Part shown: piece by piece, positions 18,234 through 26,835 of the stretch
Position numbering within the stretch: position 1 is the first letter of the stretch
How the letters are laid out: each line of letters begins with the position of its first letter
Assembly: GCA_017255395.1 (NCBI GenBank)
Contig: JAFKDC010000003.1
Location: forward strand, 62,001-126,000
Direction: 5' to 3'
DNA: 64,000 nt
Origin: Enemella evansiae
GTDB lineage: Bacteria; Pseudomonadota; Alphaproteobacteria; Rhodobacterales; Rhodobacteraceae
Made by a program: the position numbers and the translations under genes
The notes under the pieces: model-generated
Databases searched by the model: none
Told to the model about the DNA's origin: nothing
Seen by the model: only the letters and a program-made list of their open reading frames with translations

Positions 18234-18836
18234 GGGGAATGCGTAGGCCGCGCCGCAGGGCTTCGCAAGACCCGAAGCGCAGGGAGCGGTTCCCCGGGGC
18301 GGAGAGAGCGGTTCCCCCGGCGCGCCCCGCCCGGCGCCGCGCCTGCCCGCCCGGGACCATCCCGCGCCGGGCGTGCGGTGGCACCCGAAGGCACAAGACG
18401 CGAAGGCCGGGACCACCGCCCCCGGGGGCCGCTGATCCGTCCGCGCAATCCCGGGGCTGCGGCGGCGACCATCGCAGCCCGGGGCCGCAACGGCCCCCCC
18501 CGGGCAAACCCGGCGCAGGGCTCGCGACAGAGGGCGCAAGACGCGAAAGCCACGAACTCGCCACCCGGGGCCCCGATGATCCGTCCGTGCATTCCCCGGG
18601 GCTACGGCGGCGACCGAAGGCACAAGAAGCGTAGGCGCGGACCACCGCACCCCGGGGCCGCAACGGAGCCCCCGGGCAAACCCGGCGCGTGGCTTGCGAC
18701 AGGGGCGCAAGACGCGAAAGCGGGGACCACCGCACCCCGGGGGCCGCAATGATCGCCCCTGCAATGCCGGGGCCGCCGGGAGCGAAGCCGCAAGAGCCGG
18801 GTTGACGCGGGCCCGCGGCCCGGGTCACTCAGGGCC
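18234..18836. other. Divergent intergenic region dominated by repeats
   Basis: This 603-bp gap lies between the MFS gene (minus) and the glycosylase gene (plus). About 400 bp of it is a block of degenerate tandem repeats (18386-18786). The promoters of both genes must lie in or beside the repeats, but none is clear. Confidence 0.55.
18386..18786. repeat. Degenerate ~85-bp tandem repeats
   Basis: A unit beginning G(G/C)CGCAAGACGCGAAAGC-like and running into GACCACCGC(A/C)CCCGGGG recurs at about 18388, 18532, 18617 and 18703, with a partial unit from 18473. Units alternate between two endings. One type ends GATCCGTCCG…GGGGCT(G/A)CGGCGGCGACC (18435, 18579). The other ends GGGGCCGCAACGG…CCGGGCAAACCCGGCGC (18483, 18656). 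Spacing between similar points is 85-86 bp or multiples near it. Confidence 0.7.
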
Positions 18837-19478
18837 ATGGAAACGGAACGGACAGAGCGGATCATTCGCGGCGCGGCCTGCGTGGCCGAGGGTGCGGCCT
18901 GGCTGGCCGCCCGCGACCCGCGCTTTGCCGATGCACTGACGCTGACCGGGCCGCTGCCCCTGCGCCTGCGCGACGACGGCTTTGCCCAGCTGCTGAGCGC
19001 GATCACCAGCCAGCAGGTCTCTGTCGCCTCGGCCCGGGCGATCTGGGCGCGGCTCGAAGAAGCGGGCCAGACCACGCCCGAGGCGATCCTTGACAGCGGC
19101 GAAGAGGCGTTGCGGGCGCTTGGCCTCTCGCGGCAGAAGGCGCGCTACGCGGTGGCGCTTGCCGAGGCGGGGCTCGACTACGAGGCCCTGCGCGGCCTGC
19201 CCACGCCAGAGGTAACGCGGCAGCTGGTCGCGGTGAAGGGGATCGGGATCTGGACGGCAGAGATCTACGCGATGTTCTCGCTGGGGCGGGCCGATGTCTT
19301 CGCGCCGGGGGATCTGGCCCTGCAGGAAGGCGCCCGGCTTTTGTTCGACCTGCCCGAGCGGCCCCGGGAAAAGGCGCTGCGGCAGATGGCCGAGGCCTGG
19401 TCGCCCTGGCGCTCGGTTGCCGCGCGGGTGCTCTGGGCCTATTACCATGTCATGAAGCAGCGCGAGGGGATCGCATGA
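18837..19478 (+). CDS. DNA-3-methyladenine glycosylase II (AlkA-like)
   Basis: The enzyme removes alkylated bases from DNA in base excision repair. The helix-hairpin-helix glycosylase core is visible: LLSAITSQQVSVASARAIW, the hairpin LVAVKGIGIWTAEIYAMFSL, and the catalytic Asp after the HhH in VFAPGDLALQEG. At 213 aa it is the short form lacking the AlkA N-terminal domain. An iron-sulfur cluster motif is not present. The next gene overlaps it by 4 bp (ATGA). Confidence 0.88.
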   Translation: METERTERIIRGAACVAEGAAWLAARDPRFADALTLTGPLPLRLRDDGFAQLLSAITSQQVSVASARAIWARLEEAGQTTPEAILDSGEEALRALGLSRQKARYAVALAEAGLDYEALRGLPTPEVTRQLVAVKGIGIWTAEIYAMFSLGRADVFAPGDLALQEGARLLFDLPERPREKALRQMAEAWSPWRSVAARVLWAYYHVMKQREGIA

Positions 19479-19882
19479 CGGTACGGATCGGGATACTGGC
19501 GGCGGCCATGGCGCTTTGCGGCACGGCCGCCTTGGCGGGGTTCGACAGCCGGACCCTGTGCACCGGGTCCATGCGCTTCTACAACGAAGACGGCACCCAC
19601 GAGACCTATGCCCTGCGCTTCGAGTTCGAGGGCCCGCGCTACCGCATCCAGGCCTCCAGCGAAAGTGGCGAGATCGAGCCGACCGACGATCGCGGCCAAT
19701 GCGCCGATTACCTCGACGGGGGATGCCGCCATGTCTTTGCGACCGACAGCGAGGACCACTACGACTTCAGCCTGTCGCCCCGGGGTGACGGCAAGTACCT
19801 CTACAGCGAGACATGGGCCGACGGGTTTTCCGGCAGCGCCCTGATCGACTGCGCAGAGGCGGGCGCCGCGCCCACCAACTGA
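19475..19882 (+). CDS. Hypothetical secreted protein
   Basis: The 135-residue protein begins with a clear signal peptide (MTVRIGILAAAMALCGTAALA, cleavage after about residue 21), so the mature ~114 residues are periplasmic. Four cysteines remain after cleavage (in RTLCTG, GQCADY, GGCRHV and LIDCAE), which would allow two disulfides. It resembles no family that I can name. The 4-bp overlap with the glycosylase gene shows co-expression, although a shared function is not evident. Confidence 0.7.
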   Translation: MTVRIGILAAAMALCGTAALAGFDSRTLCTGSMRFYNEDGTHETYALRFEFEGPRYRIQASSESGEIEPTDDRGQCADYLDGGCRHVFATDSEDHYDFSLSPRGDGKYLYSETWADGFSGSALIDCAEAGAAPTN

Positions 19883-19930
19883 CCGCCCGGCAGACCGGGC
19901 GAGGACGACAATCGGGAGATCACCGACACA

Positions 19931-20596
19931 ATGACACGGGTACTGAACACCGGCCGCCGCGCGCCAGCCTCTGGAGAGTTGCGCTCTTGCGTGGTCTTCC
20001 TGCACGGCTACGGCGCCAATGGCGCGGACCTTCTGGGGCTGGCCGATCCGCTGAGCGAACACCTGCCAGACACGCTTTTCGTGGCGCCCGATGCGCCCGA
20101 GGCCTGCGCCGGGGCGCCCATGGGCTTCCAGTGGTTCCCGATCCCGTGGATCGACGGCTCGTCCGAGGAAGAGGCCATGGCGGGCATGGCCCGCGCGGTC
20201 GACGACCTGAATGCCTTCCTCGACGCGCTGATGGTGGACGAGGATCTGATGCCCGAGCAGGTGGCGCTGCTGGGCTTCTCGCAGGGCACGATGATGAGCC
20301 TGCATGTCGGGCCACGGCGCGAGGACGAACTGGCGGGGATCGTCGGCTTCTCGGGGCGCCTGTTGCAGCCGGAACTGCTGGCAGACGAGGTGGTGACGAA
20401 GCCGCCGGTGCTGCTGGTGCATGGCGATCAGGACGACGTGGTGCCGCCGGAGTCGCTGCCGCAGGCCGCCGAGGCGCTTCAGCAGGCGGGCTGGAAAGAG
20501 GTCTACGCCCATATCATGAAGGGCACGGCCCATGGCATTGCGCCGGACGGGCTGGGCGTCGCGCTGGCTTTCCTGCGCGACAAATGCGGGTTCTGA
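19931..20596 (+). CDS. Carboxylesterase / phospholipase family alpha/beta hydrolase
   Basis: This 221-residue serine esterase belongs to the YpfH/carboxylesterase-2 group. The oxyanion region is FLHGYGANGADLLGLADPL, the nucleophile elbow is GFSQGTMMS, the Asp lies in HGDQDDVVPPES, and the His in GTAHGIAPDG near the end. There is no signal peptide, so it is cytoplasmic. Short-chain esters or lysophospholipids are typical substrates of the family. The gene is followed by an array of regularly spaced hairpins. Confidence 0.87.
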   Translation: MTRVLNTGRRAPASGELRSCVVFLHGYGANGADLLGLADPLSEHLPDTLFVAPDAPEACAGAPMGFQWFPIPWIDGSSEEEAMAGMARAVDDLNAFLDALMVDEDLMPEQVALLGFSQGTMMSLHVGPRREDELAGIVGFSGRLLQPELLADEVVTKPPVLLVHGDQDDVVPPESLPQAAEALQQAGWKEVYAHIMKGTAHGIAPDGLGVALAFLRDKCGF

Positions 20597-20602
20597 GCGG
20601 GT

Positions 20603-20666
20603 AAGGCGTTTCTCAACGCCTTCGAAGCGCCGTGGACGGCGCTTTCAAGCCGCTTCCAAGCGGCTT
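20603..20666 (+). repeat. Three perfect hairpins at a 22-nt period
   Basis: The units are AAGGCGTT/AACGCCTT (20603-20622), AAGCGCCGT/ACGGCGCTT (20625-20644) and AAGCCGCTT/AAGCGGCTT (20647-20666). Starts are exactly 22 nt apart; every unit opens with AAG and closes with CTT, with loops of 2-4 nt. A weaker GGCGC…GCGCC pair follows at 20668-20700. The array begins 6 bp after the esterase stop. Confidence 0.8.
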
Positions 20667-20776
20667 TGGCGCCCGTGGCAAGCGAGCGCCTATCGCGCAG
20701 ATGTGCGCGCAGCTGGCCTTGTCAGCCTCTGGCCTGCTGATACCTCTGGTTCCGAGCAGCGGAATGGAGAATTCGG

Positions 20777-21487
20777 ATGACAGGTCCTTTCGGAACATCG
20801 CTTCGGGGCCTTGCCCTTGCCGCCATGGGTGGCCTGCCCATGGCCGGACAGGCGATGGCGCAGGAGGCGGGGCTGTGCGACTACAAGCCTTCGATCCTTG
20901 CCGGGGCGGCTGTCCAGAAAGCGGGGGAGGCGGGCAAGACGCTGGCGCCGGTGGCCCGCGAGGGCGCGCGCGCCGCGGGGCAGTGGATGCTGATGCATCC
21001 GGGCCAGAGCGTCTCGCTGATCTCGGGCGCGGCGGGCACCGCCTCTGGTACGGCGGCCGGGGCCGGGGGTGTGGCGGCCACCGTGACCTCGATCGTGACC
21101 GCGCCGGTGACCCTAGCGGTGGGGGCCGTGACCTTCGCCGCGGCGGGCGGCTACGAGGGTGCCTGTTACTTCAAGGTGGACCGGGTGACGGATGCCGAGG
21201 CGGTGCGGGCGATCATCGACAACATCACCCTGACCGACCCGCTGGTCTGGACGCGCAACACCAACAAGGGGCCGGTGATGGTGCTGGCCGGGCCGGAGGG
21301 AGAAACCATCTACCCGATCCGCCAGCTGTACATCGCGGACGGCGTGCTGAAGGTGCGCAACTGGGGCCTGAACGCGACGCTGGGGCCGGTGGCCTTCGTG
21401 GAGCTGGCGGCAGCGGTGGCGCCACCCGCGGCGGAGGAGCAGGCGCCGCCCGCGGCGGCAGAGCCGGAAATCCTGACAGAAGAATAG
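20777..21487 (+). CDS. Hypothetical exported protein with Gly/Ala-rich hydrophobic core
   Basis: The 236-residue protein has a probable signal peptide (cleavage near residue 32, GQAMAQEA). A Gly/Ala-rich hydrophobic stretch follows (about residues 75-125, with TASGTAAGAGGVAATVTSIV), then a folded segment with KGPVMVLAGPEGETIYPIRQ, and an Ala/Pro/Glu-rich tail. It may sit in or across a membrane. I recognise no family. It stands alone between the hairpin array and the HNH gene. Confidence 0.65.
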   Translation: MTGPFGTSLRGLALAAMGGLPMAGQAMAQEAGLCDYKPSILAGAAVQKAGEAGKTLAPVAREGARAAGQWMLMHPGQSVSLISGAAGTASGTAAGAGGVAATVTSIVTAPVTLAVGAVTFAAAGGYEGACYFKVDRVTDAEAVRAIIDNITLTDPLVWTRNTNKGPVMVLAGPEGETIYPIRQLYIADGVLKVRNWGLNATLGPVAFVELAAAVAPPAAEEQAPPAAAEPEILTEE

Positions 21488-21843
21488 GGGCTGTTGCGCG
21501 GCTCCATCGCGGGCAATCCGGCAACCGGGCACGCCCCGGCGCCATTTTTCGCAGGCCCGGCATCAGGGCGTGGGGCGGGCCAGAGACCGCGGCCATGCCG
21601 CCGGACCCGGGATTTGGCGCGGGGCCCGGGCCATCCGCTGCGTGACAGCTTGCGGTTCAGGCGCGCGCAAAGGGCCCGACGCCTGTCACATGCACATTAC
21701 AAATACAGGGTAGCCCTCTGTCACGACACTGCATGTTGCGGGACTTGCCAGAAGCCCGACGCGATATATAGTGATCATGGTAAGGGGCGGGGCGTCCCGC
21801 TCCGGCTTGAGAACGAGCAGACGGAGCGGAGGACGAGTCCCCC
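21488..21843. other. Intergenic region upstream of the HNH gene
   Basis: This 356-bp gap is GC-rich at first and becomes AT-richer from about 21690. It contains the promoter called at 21745-21772 and a GC-rich stem near 21783-21802 in the 5' untranslated part. No gene is seen. Confidence 0.5.
21745..21772 (+). promoter_or_regulatory. Sigma-70-type promoter of the HNH gene
   Basis: TTGCCA (21745-21750) and TATAGT (21767-21772) are 16 bp apart. Transcription would start near 21779, leaving a leader of about 65 nt before ATG 21844. Confidence 0.6.
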
Positions 21844-22428
21844 ATGGACCCAGAGTTCAGAACGAATTTCGTACGTGAACCGGGGGCATTGAAACAGCAC
21901 CCGGCCTTGGTGCTGAATGCGGATTACAGGCCGCTGTCCTATTACCCGCTGTCGCTCTGGCCATGGCAGGACGCGGTCAAGGCGGCCTTTCTCGACCGGG
22001 TGGACATCGTGGCCGAATACGACGAGGTCGTCAGAAGCCCGAGTATGAGCATCAGGATACCCTCGGTGGTGGTCCTGAAAGATTTCGTGAAACCCCGGAA
22101 GCGCGTGGCCTTCACGCGCTTCAATCTTTTTCTGAGGGACGAATTCCGCTGCCAGTACTGCGGCGCCAAGTCGGAACTGACCTTCGATCACGTCGTCCCG
22201 CGTGCCTCGGGCGGGATCACCAGCTGGGAGAACGTCGTCGCCGCCTGCGCGCCCTGCAACCTGCGCAAGGGCTCGAAAAGCCTGCGGCAGGCGAAGATGT
22301 CGCTGTACAAGACCCCGCGTCCGCCAAGCGCCGGAGAGCTTCTGAACATGGGTCGGCGCTTCCCGCCCAACCACCTGCACGAAAGCTGGATGGACTTCCT
22401 GTACTGGGATGCCGAACTGGAGGCATGA
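21844..22428 (+). CDS. HNH endonuclease family protein
   Basis: This 194-residue protein contains a classical HNH motif: CQYCGAKSELTFDHVVPRAS, then SWENVVAACAPCNLRKGSK. The two CxxC pairs would hold a structural zinc, and the His and Asn residues a catalytic metal. The N-terminal half (LNADYRPLSYYPLSLWPWQDA) is the domain found in a very conserved alphaproteobacterial HNH family of unknown duty. It lies in backbone sequence with its own promoter and does not look like a mobile homing nuclease. Confidence 0.85.
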   Translation: MDPEFRTNFVREPGALKQHPALVLNADYRPLSYYPLSLWPWQDAVKAAFLDRVDIVAEYDEVVRSPSMSIRIPSVVVLKDFVKPRKRVAFTRFNLFLRDEFRCQYCGAKSELTFDHVVPRASGGITSWENVVAACAPCNLRKGSKSLRQAKMSLYKTPRPPSAGELLNMGRRFPPNHLHESWMDFLYWDAELEA

Positions 22429-22447
22429 CGGCCCGGCCTCCTGGCCG

Positions 22448-23830
22448 TCATGATCCTCCGGACGGGTGGAAGCAGAAGACATTTCCCGACACCTCGTTGC
22501 GGGCACAATCGGTGTCACTGGCCGTCGCGGGCCGGGGTTCGGGCCAGTACCAGCCTCTGGCGGGCTGTCCGTTGATGCGCCGTGTCATGCCTGCCGTTTC
22601 CAGCACCGTGCGCGCCCCCGAGGGCCAATCGAAAAGAGTCACCAGCGTGGCGTCACCCTTGATCTGCCGGGTGCGGGTGCAGGGCTCACGGTCGCTCAGG
22701 CTGTCGTCGGCGGTATAGACATGGCAGGTGCCGGGGTCGGTGACGGGGGTCGCCACGCCGCCACGCGGCAGGCTGGTCAGCGGCATGTCGCCGGGATAGG
22801 CCATGAAGCTTTGCAGGAAGGAGAAGAACAGGGGCGGCTGCGCGTCAGGAAAGGATGCGACCGCGTGGATCGAGGCAAGGATTGCCCGCGCCGGTCCCCA
22901 GAACTGACGGGCCGAGGAATACTCTTCTTCAGCGGGGGACAGGTAGCCTTCGCAGGTCCCTGCCGCCTCCATCCCGAACCCTTCATAGGAAAAGGTATTG
23001 TCGCCACGGCGCACGGGTGCGCCGCTGGCAGAGCCGCGCGACCACTGGTCCGGGTCCGAGGTGACGACATCCTGCGTGGCGCGGTAGAGGTTGTGGCAGG
23101 CGGTCCGGATCGCCGCGTCGGTCCAGGCCTCGGGGGCATCGACGCCGATTACCGAAATGCCCCAGCGTGCGGCCTCGCGCACGGTAGAGACGTAGAACAT
23201 GTCGCTGGGCGGCGTGGCATGCATGCGCGCGGCGAGCGAGGGCGGAAACCGGTAGCGCACGAGGTTGCGGAAGATCGTCTCTGTCGCCGCGACAGAGACC
23301 TGATAGGCCCGCGCCACCGTCGTCGCGTCATACTGCCCTTCGGGAACGGAAAGGCTGGGTGCGTGGAAGCCAAGCCGCCCGTCCACATGCAGGTGCCGGC
23401 TGGTGACGATACCGGCATCCGAGGCGGAGTCGTAGCCGCCCGCCATGAAGACCAGCGCGCAGGCGCTTTCGCAGCGGGCGCCGGGGCGGATCATCGTCCC
23501 GAGACGCCCGTGGACCGCTTCGGTCAGCCTGACCGCCTCGGCCAGAGAACCGCCGGGACTGTCGAGGCAAAGCGTCAGCGGGGTCTTGAAGTCGATATCG
23601 GGCGGGTTGCCGTCGCCATAGTCCGTATACCAGATGGTATCGGCGTAGCGCGACCCGGTCGAGGCCGTCTCGATGGCCGAAAGCAGCGCCTTTGTGTCGC
23701 CATCGGCGATTGGGCCGGACAGCGTCACGATGCAGCCATGCTCGGGGTCGTCCGCCATCGCGACAGTCGCGGCCAGGGCCGGAGAGGCGGTGAACAGGAT
23801 GATGGCGAGGGCGGCGGCGATGGGGCGCAT
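22448..23830 (-). CDS. Periplasmic ClpP/SppA-like protein
   Basis: A signal peptide (MRPIAAALAIILFTASPALA) directs this 460-residue protein to the periplasm. The region after it has the ClpP/crotonase-like layout: LCLDSPGGSLAEAVRLTEAV followed by CESACALVFMAGGYDSAS, where the Ser in ESAC is at the nucleophile position. The C-terminal 200 residues contain several cysteines and resemble nothing I know. It could be a serine peptidase or an inactive relative; a complete catalytic triad cannot be confirmed by eye. Confidence 0.65.
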   Translation of the reverse strand: MRPIAAALAIILFTASPALAATVAMADDPEHGCIVTLSGPIADGDTKALLSAIETASTGSRYADTIWYTDYGDGNPPDIDFKTPLTLCLDSPGGSLAEAVRLTEAVHGRLGTMIRPGARCESACALVFMAGGYDSASDAGIVTSRHLHVDGRLGFHAPSLSVPEGQYDATTVARAYQVSVAATETIFRNLVRYRFPPSLAARMHATPPSDMFYVSTVREAARWGISVIGVDAPEAWTDAAIRTACHNLYRATQDVVTSDPDQWSRGSASGAPVRRGDNTFSYEGFGMEAAGTCEGYLSPAEEEYSSARQFWGPARAILASIHAVASFPDAQPPLFFSFLQSFMAYPGDMPLTSLPRGGVATPVTDPGTCHVYTADDSLSDREPCTRTRQIKGDATLVTLFDWPSGARTVLETAGMTRRINGQPARGWYWPEPRPATASDTDCARNEVSGNVFCFHPSGGS

Positions 23831-23921
23831 GTCGGTCCTTTCGGTCGGGGCTACCGGCAGAAAAGCAAAAGGCCCCGCCGATGGCGAGGCCTGTGATCAG
23901 AAAATCCGGTATTGGCCCGGA

Positions 23922-24449
23922 TCAGCCGTTCTGCTGGGCGGCGGCAGGGGCGGGCGCGGCAGCGGGTTGCGCGGGCTGCTGACCGGGCTTGGCGCGGCCA
24001 CCGTTCAGCGGGTCGTCCTGACGCTGCACGGAACCCTCGAAATGGGCGCCGGACTCGATCGCGATGGTCTTGTGGATGATGTCGCCCTCGACGCGCGCGG
24101 TGGCGGTCAGGCGAACCTTCAGGCCGCGCACGCGGCCCACGATGCGGCCGTTCACGACGACGTCGTCGGCGATGACCTCACCCTTGATGGTGGCGCTTTC
24201 ACCGATGGTCAGCAGGTGGGCGCGGATATCGCCCTCGACCGTGCCCTCGACCTGGATATCGCCGGTGGTCTTGATATTGCCCGTGACGTGCAGGTCCTGG
24301 CTCAGAACCGACGCGGGCGGCTTGGCCTTGGGCGCGGCGGGGGTCGCGGGCTTGTAGTCTCCGGCTGGCGACTTCGGTGCATCCATGGCAGCAGTCTTGC
24401 CTTCGTCGGGCTTATGTCCGGGCTCGTTGATTTTGCTCTTAGAAAACAT
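23922..24449 (-). CDS. Bactofilin (polymer-forming cytoskeletal protein)
   Basis: The 175-residue protein has the central bactofilin right-handed beta-helix built from short repeats, such as HVTGNIKTTGDIQVEGTVEG and SATIKGEVIADDVVVNGRIV. It is flanked by disordered Pro/Ala-rich ends. Bactofilins polymerise without nucleotide at the inner membrane and position cell-wall enzymes. The start ATG lies inside the end of the M23 peptidase gene (11-bp overlap), an arrangement also known from bactofilin/LmdC-type pairs, which suggests the two work together on cell shape. Confidence 0.9.
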   Translation of the reverse strand: MFSKSKINEPGHKPDEGKTAAMDAPKSPAGDYKPATPAAPKAKPPASVLSQDLHVTGNIKTTGDIQVEGTVEGDIRAHLLTIGESATIKGEVIADDVVVNGRIVGRVRGLKVRLTATARVEGDIIHKTIAIESGAHFEGSVQRQDDPLNGGRAKPGQQPAQPAAAPAPAAAQQNG

Positions 24450-25746
24450 CGTTAGCAGCCTTGATATAGGTCATGGGGTTGACGGGTTTGCCGCCGACTC
24501 GGACCTCGTAGTGGAGGTGGGTCCCGGTCGACCGTCCGGTGTTCCCCATATCACCGATACGATCCCCGCGCGAGACCCTTTGGCCGACCTTCACGCGGAT
24601 TTTGGACTGATGCGCATAGCGCGTCTCGATGCCGAATTCGTGCTGGATCTTCACGAGGCGCCCGTAGCCCGAGGACCAGCCGGCGTGAGTCACGACGCCA
24701 TCGGCGGTGGCGTAGATCGCGGTGCCGTGCGGCGCGGCGAAGTCGGTGCCCGCGTGCAGGCGGCCCCAGCGGTAGCCGAAGCCCGAGGTGAAGCGGAAGG
24801 CATCCTTGAGCGGCGAGGCGAAGGGCGCCTTCTGGGCCGCGATGCGGTACATGTTCAGCCGGTCCATCTGGTTCAGGATCCGGTTGGCGCGCATCATGTC
24901 TTCGGTGGGCTGCTCGCCCCGTGTCGAGAAGGACAGCGGCGTCAGCGGACCGCCCTGGCCAGAATAGCCCTTGCGCACCTGTCCGAGAATGCGGTCGGGG
25001 TCCATCCCGGCCTTCTCGAACATCCGGTCGAGCGGCTTGACGGAGACGGTCATCGCCTCTTCCAGCTGGCGGAAGATGCGGTCGTTCTTTTCCTCCATCA
25101 GCTCGATCTCGGCCTCCATCTCGGCGGCACGGACCAGCGCAAGCTGCGCGTCGGCGACAACCTTGTCGCGTTCCTCGGCGGTGCGGGCCAGCGCGTCGGA
25201 CAGGATACCGACCTGGCCGTCGTCCTGACCGGCAGCGGCCAGCGGCACGCCGCCCTCGATGCTGTCCTGCAGGGAGGCAAGCCGGTCGCTGACGTCCTGC
25301 CGGGCCTTCATGGTGTCCCGCAGGGTGGCCTGGATCACGTCGATGCCGGTCTCGAGCTCGCGGCGGCGAGTCTCGGATTGCAGAAGCTCGGTCTGCATGA
25401 CCGAGATCTGGCGGAGAGCGGCATTGAAGCGATCCTGGGCGGCCAGCGCCTCGGCGGCGCGGGTGTCGCGTTCGCCCGACAGGGCATTGAGACGCTGCTG
25501 GTAGGTGATCTGTTCGCGGCGGGCCTGCTCGCGGAAGTTACCGGCGCCGATCGAGTCCATCAGCAGCACGGCGGTGGCGATGGTGGTCCAGCCGACCAGA
25601 AGAGAGACGCCGGTGAAGGCAATGGCCTGGGTCTCGGGTCGCAGCCGGATAAAGCGGGTCTCGCTGTCCGATCGCAGGAAAAGCCGACGCTCCGGAAAAA
25701 AACCTTCCAGAAGCGCATGTGTCTTTATCGCCAGACGTGTTCTCAC
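24439..25746 (-). CDS. M23 family metallopeptidase, membrane-anchored
   Basis: This probable peptidoglycan endopeptidase has an N-terminal cytoplasmic stretch, one membrane segment (about residues 38-60, TQAIAFTGVSLLVGWTTIAT), a long coiled-coil region, and a C-terminal LytM domain with GRLHAGTDFAAPHGT, DGVVTHAGWSSGYG and the HLHYEVRVGG metal motif. I start at GTG 25746 (VRTRLAIKTHALLEG), preceded by AGGGGA, giving 435 residues; an ATG 14 codons further up is possible. It overlaps the bactofilin gene. Confidence 0.88.
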   Translation of the reverse strand: MRTRLAIKTHALLEGFFPERRLFLRSDSETRFIRLRPETQAIAFTGVSLLVGWTTIATAVLLMDSIGAGNFREQARREQITYQQRLNALSGERDTRAAEALAAQDRFNAALRQISVMQTELLQSETRRRELETGIDVIQATLRDTMKARQDVSDRLASLQDSIEGGVPLAAAGQDDGQVGILSDALARTAEERDKVVADAQLALVRAAEMEAEIELMEEKNDRIFRQLEEAMTVSVKPLDRMFEKAGMDPDRILGQVRKGYSGQGGPLTPLSFSTRGEQPTEDMMRANRILNQMDRLNMYRIAAQKAPFASPLKDAFRFTSGFGYRWGRLHAGTDFAAPHGTAIYATADGVVTHAGWSSGYGRLVKIQHEFGIETRYAHQSKIRVKVGQRVSRGDRIGDMGNTGRSTGTHLHYEVRVGGKPVNPMTYIKAANDVF

Positions 25747-25902
25747 CTGGTGTCCCCTAAGTCGTCCCAACAAAGACGCTCGGTTCCCCATCCGGCGCCT
25801 TGCAAAGTGGCTTATCGGCGCAATTGTCACGACGCAAGATTTTTGGTCCGGCGATTCGCTTTGACCGGCAGGATGTGGCCAAAGCGGCAAAAAACCGCTT
25901 AT

Positions 25903-26733
25903 TCAACGGCTTCGCTTGGGGATCTCGTCCGCCAGGGGCCAGTAGAAGTCCGGAGGCAGCCCGGCCTCGGCCCGTTTCTCTTCGTTGAACGGCGGCTTCA
26001 AGGCCCCGTGGAAATATTTCCCGACCAGTGTGTGAAAGACGTCTTTCGGGTCATGGTCGTGCCGTCCGCAGAGGAAATGGAACCACTTTGACCCATAGGC
26101 CACGTGCCCGACCTCTTCGGCATAGATGGTCTTCAGCGCCGCGACCGCGCTCTCGGCCCCGGCCTTTTCGAAGACCGAGATCATGCCCGGGGTGACGTCT
26201 AGACCGCGCGCCTCCAGCACCATGGGCACCACGGCAAGGCGCCCCATGAAGTCCTCCGCCGTGTCCTCGGCGGCGCGCCACATGCCGGCATGGGCGGGCA
26301 GGGCGCCGTAGTGGCTGCCCATCTCTTCGAGGCAGTCGCAGACCAGGTTGAAGTGCTTGGCCTCCTCGTCGCCGCATTTCACCCAGTCGTCGTAGAAACC
26401 CATGGGCATCGGAATGTCGGCAAAGCGCGCAAGGATGTCCCAGTGCAGGTCCACCGCGTTCAGCTCGATATGGGCGACCGCGTGCAACAGCGCGATCCGC
26501 CCCTGCGGCGAGCCGGGCCTGCGCCGTGGCACGTCGCGCGGGTCCAGCAGCGCGGGCTCGGCGGGGCGGGCCGGACGCAACGGCGGCGCGGCCCGGCCCA
26601 GCGGGATCGCGCGCCCCTCGGCGCGGGCGGCGAACCAGGTTGCCGCATGGCGCCGCGCCAGCGCCGTCTTGGCGCGCCCCTCCGCCGTGGTCAGCACCTC
26701 GACGGCCATTTCGCTCAATGTCTGCCCTGACAT
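25903..26733 (-). CDS. DUF455 family ferritin-like protein
   Basis: The 276-residue protein belongs to the DUF455 family with a ferritin-like four-helix fold. The likely metal-binding Glu/His residues are in LLHAVAHIELNAVDLHWD, GDEEAKHFNLVCDCLEEMGS and YAEEVGHVAYGSKWF. The biochemical role is unknown; tRNA-modifying di-iron enzymes share a similar fold. Start ATG 26733 (MSGQTLSEMAVEVL) is chosen because the upstream codons lie in the dispersed repeat. Peroxiredoxin lies about 100 bp upstream on the same strand. Confidence 0.85.
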   Translation of the reverse strand: MSGQTLSEMAVEVLTTAEGRAKTALARRHAATWFAARAEGRAIPLGRAAPPLRPARPAEPALLDPRDVPRRRPGSPQGRIALLHAVAHIELNAVDLHWDILARFADIPMPMGFYDDWVKCGDEEAKHFNLVCDCLEEMGSHYGALPAHAGMWRAAEDTAEDFMGRLAVVPMVLEARGLDVTPGMISVFEKAGAESAVAALKTIYAEEVGHVAYGSKWFHFLCGRHDHDPKDVFHTLVGKYFHGALKPPFNEEKRAEAGLPPDFYWPLADEIPKRSR

Positions 26734-26744
26734 GCCGCCGCTCC

Positions 26745-26803
26745 TGCTTCTTCTGTCCAAAAATATCCCGGGGGAGTCCCGAAGGGACGGGGGCAGCGCC
26801 CCC
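26745..26803 (-). repeat. Dispersed GC-rich intergenic repeat, copy 4
   Basis: On the minus strand it reads GGGGGCGCTGCCCCCG, a spacer, CCCCCGGGATATTTTTGGACAGAAGAAG in sections. It lies between the peroxiredoxin and DUF455 genes and supplies the untranslated leader of the latter. Confidence 0.75.
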
Positions 26804-26835
26804 GCACCCCCCGCATAGGGCAGAAAGACCGGGGT

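Noticed and set aside
17004-18764. A longer N-terminus for the MFS protein reaching 18,764
   Set aside because: The extra 177 residues come from the 85-bp repeats, are Arg/Pro/Gly-rich and precede a normal MFS start at 18,233.
18386-18786. CRISPR array
   Set aside because: The units are degenerate, about 85 bp long, without unique spacers of constant size, and no cas genes are in the window.
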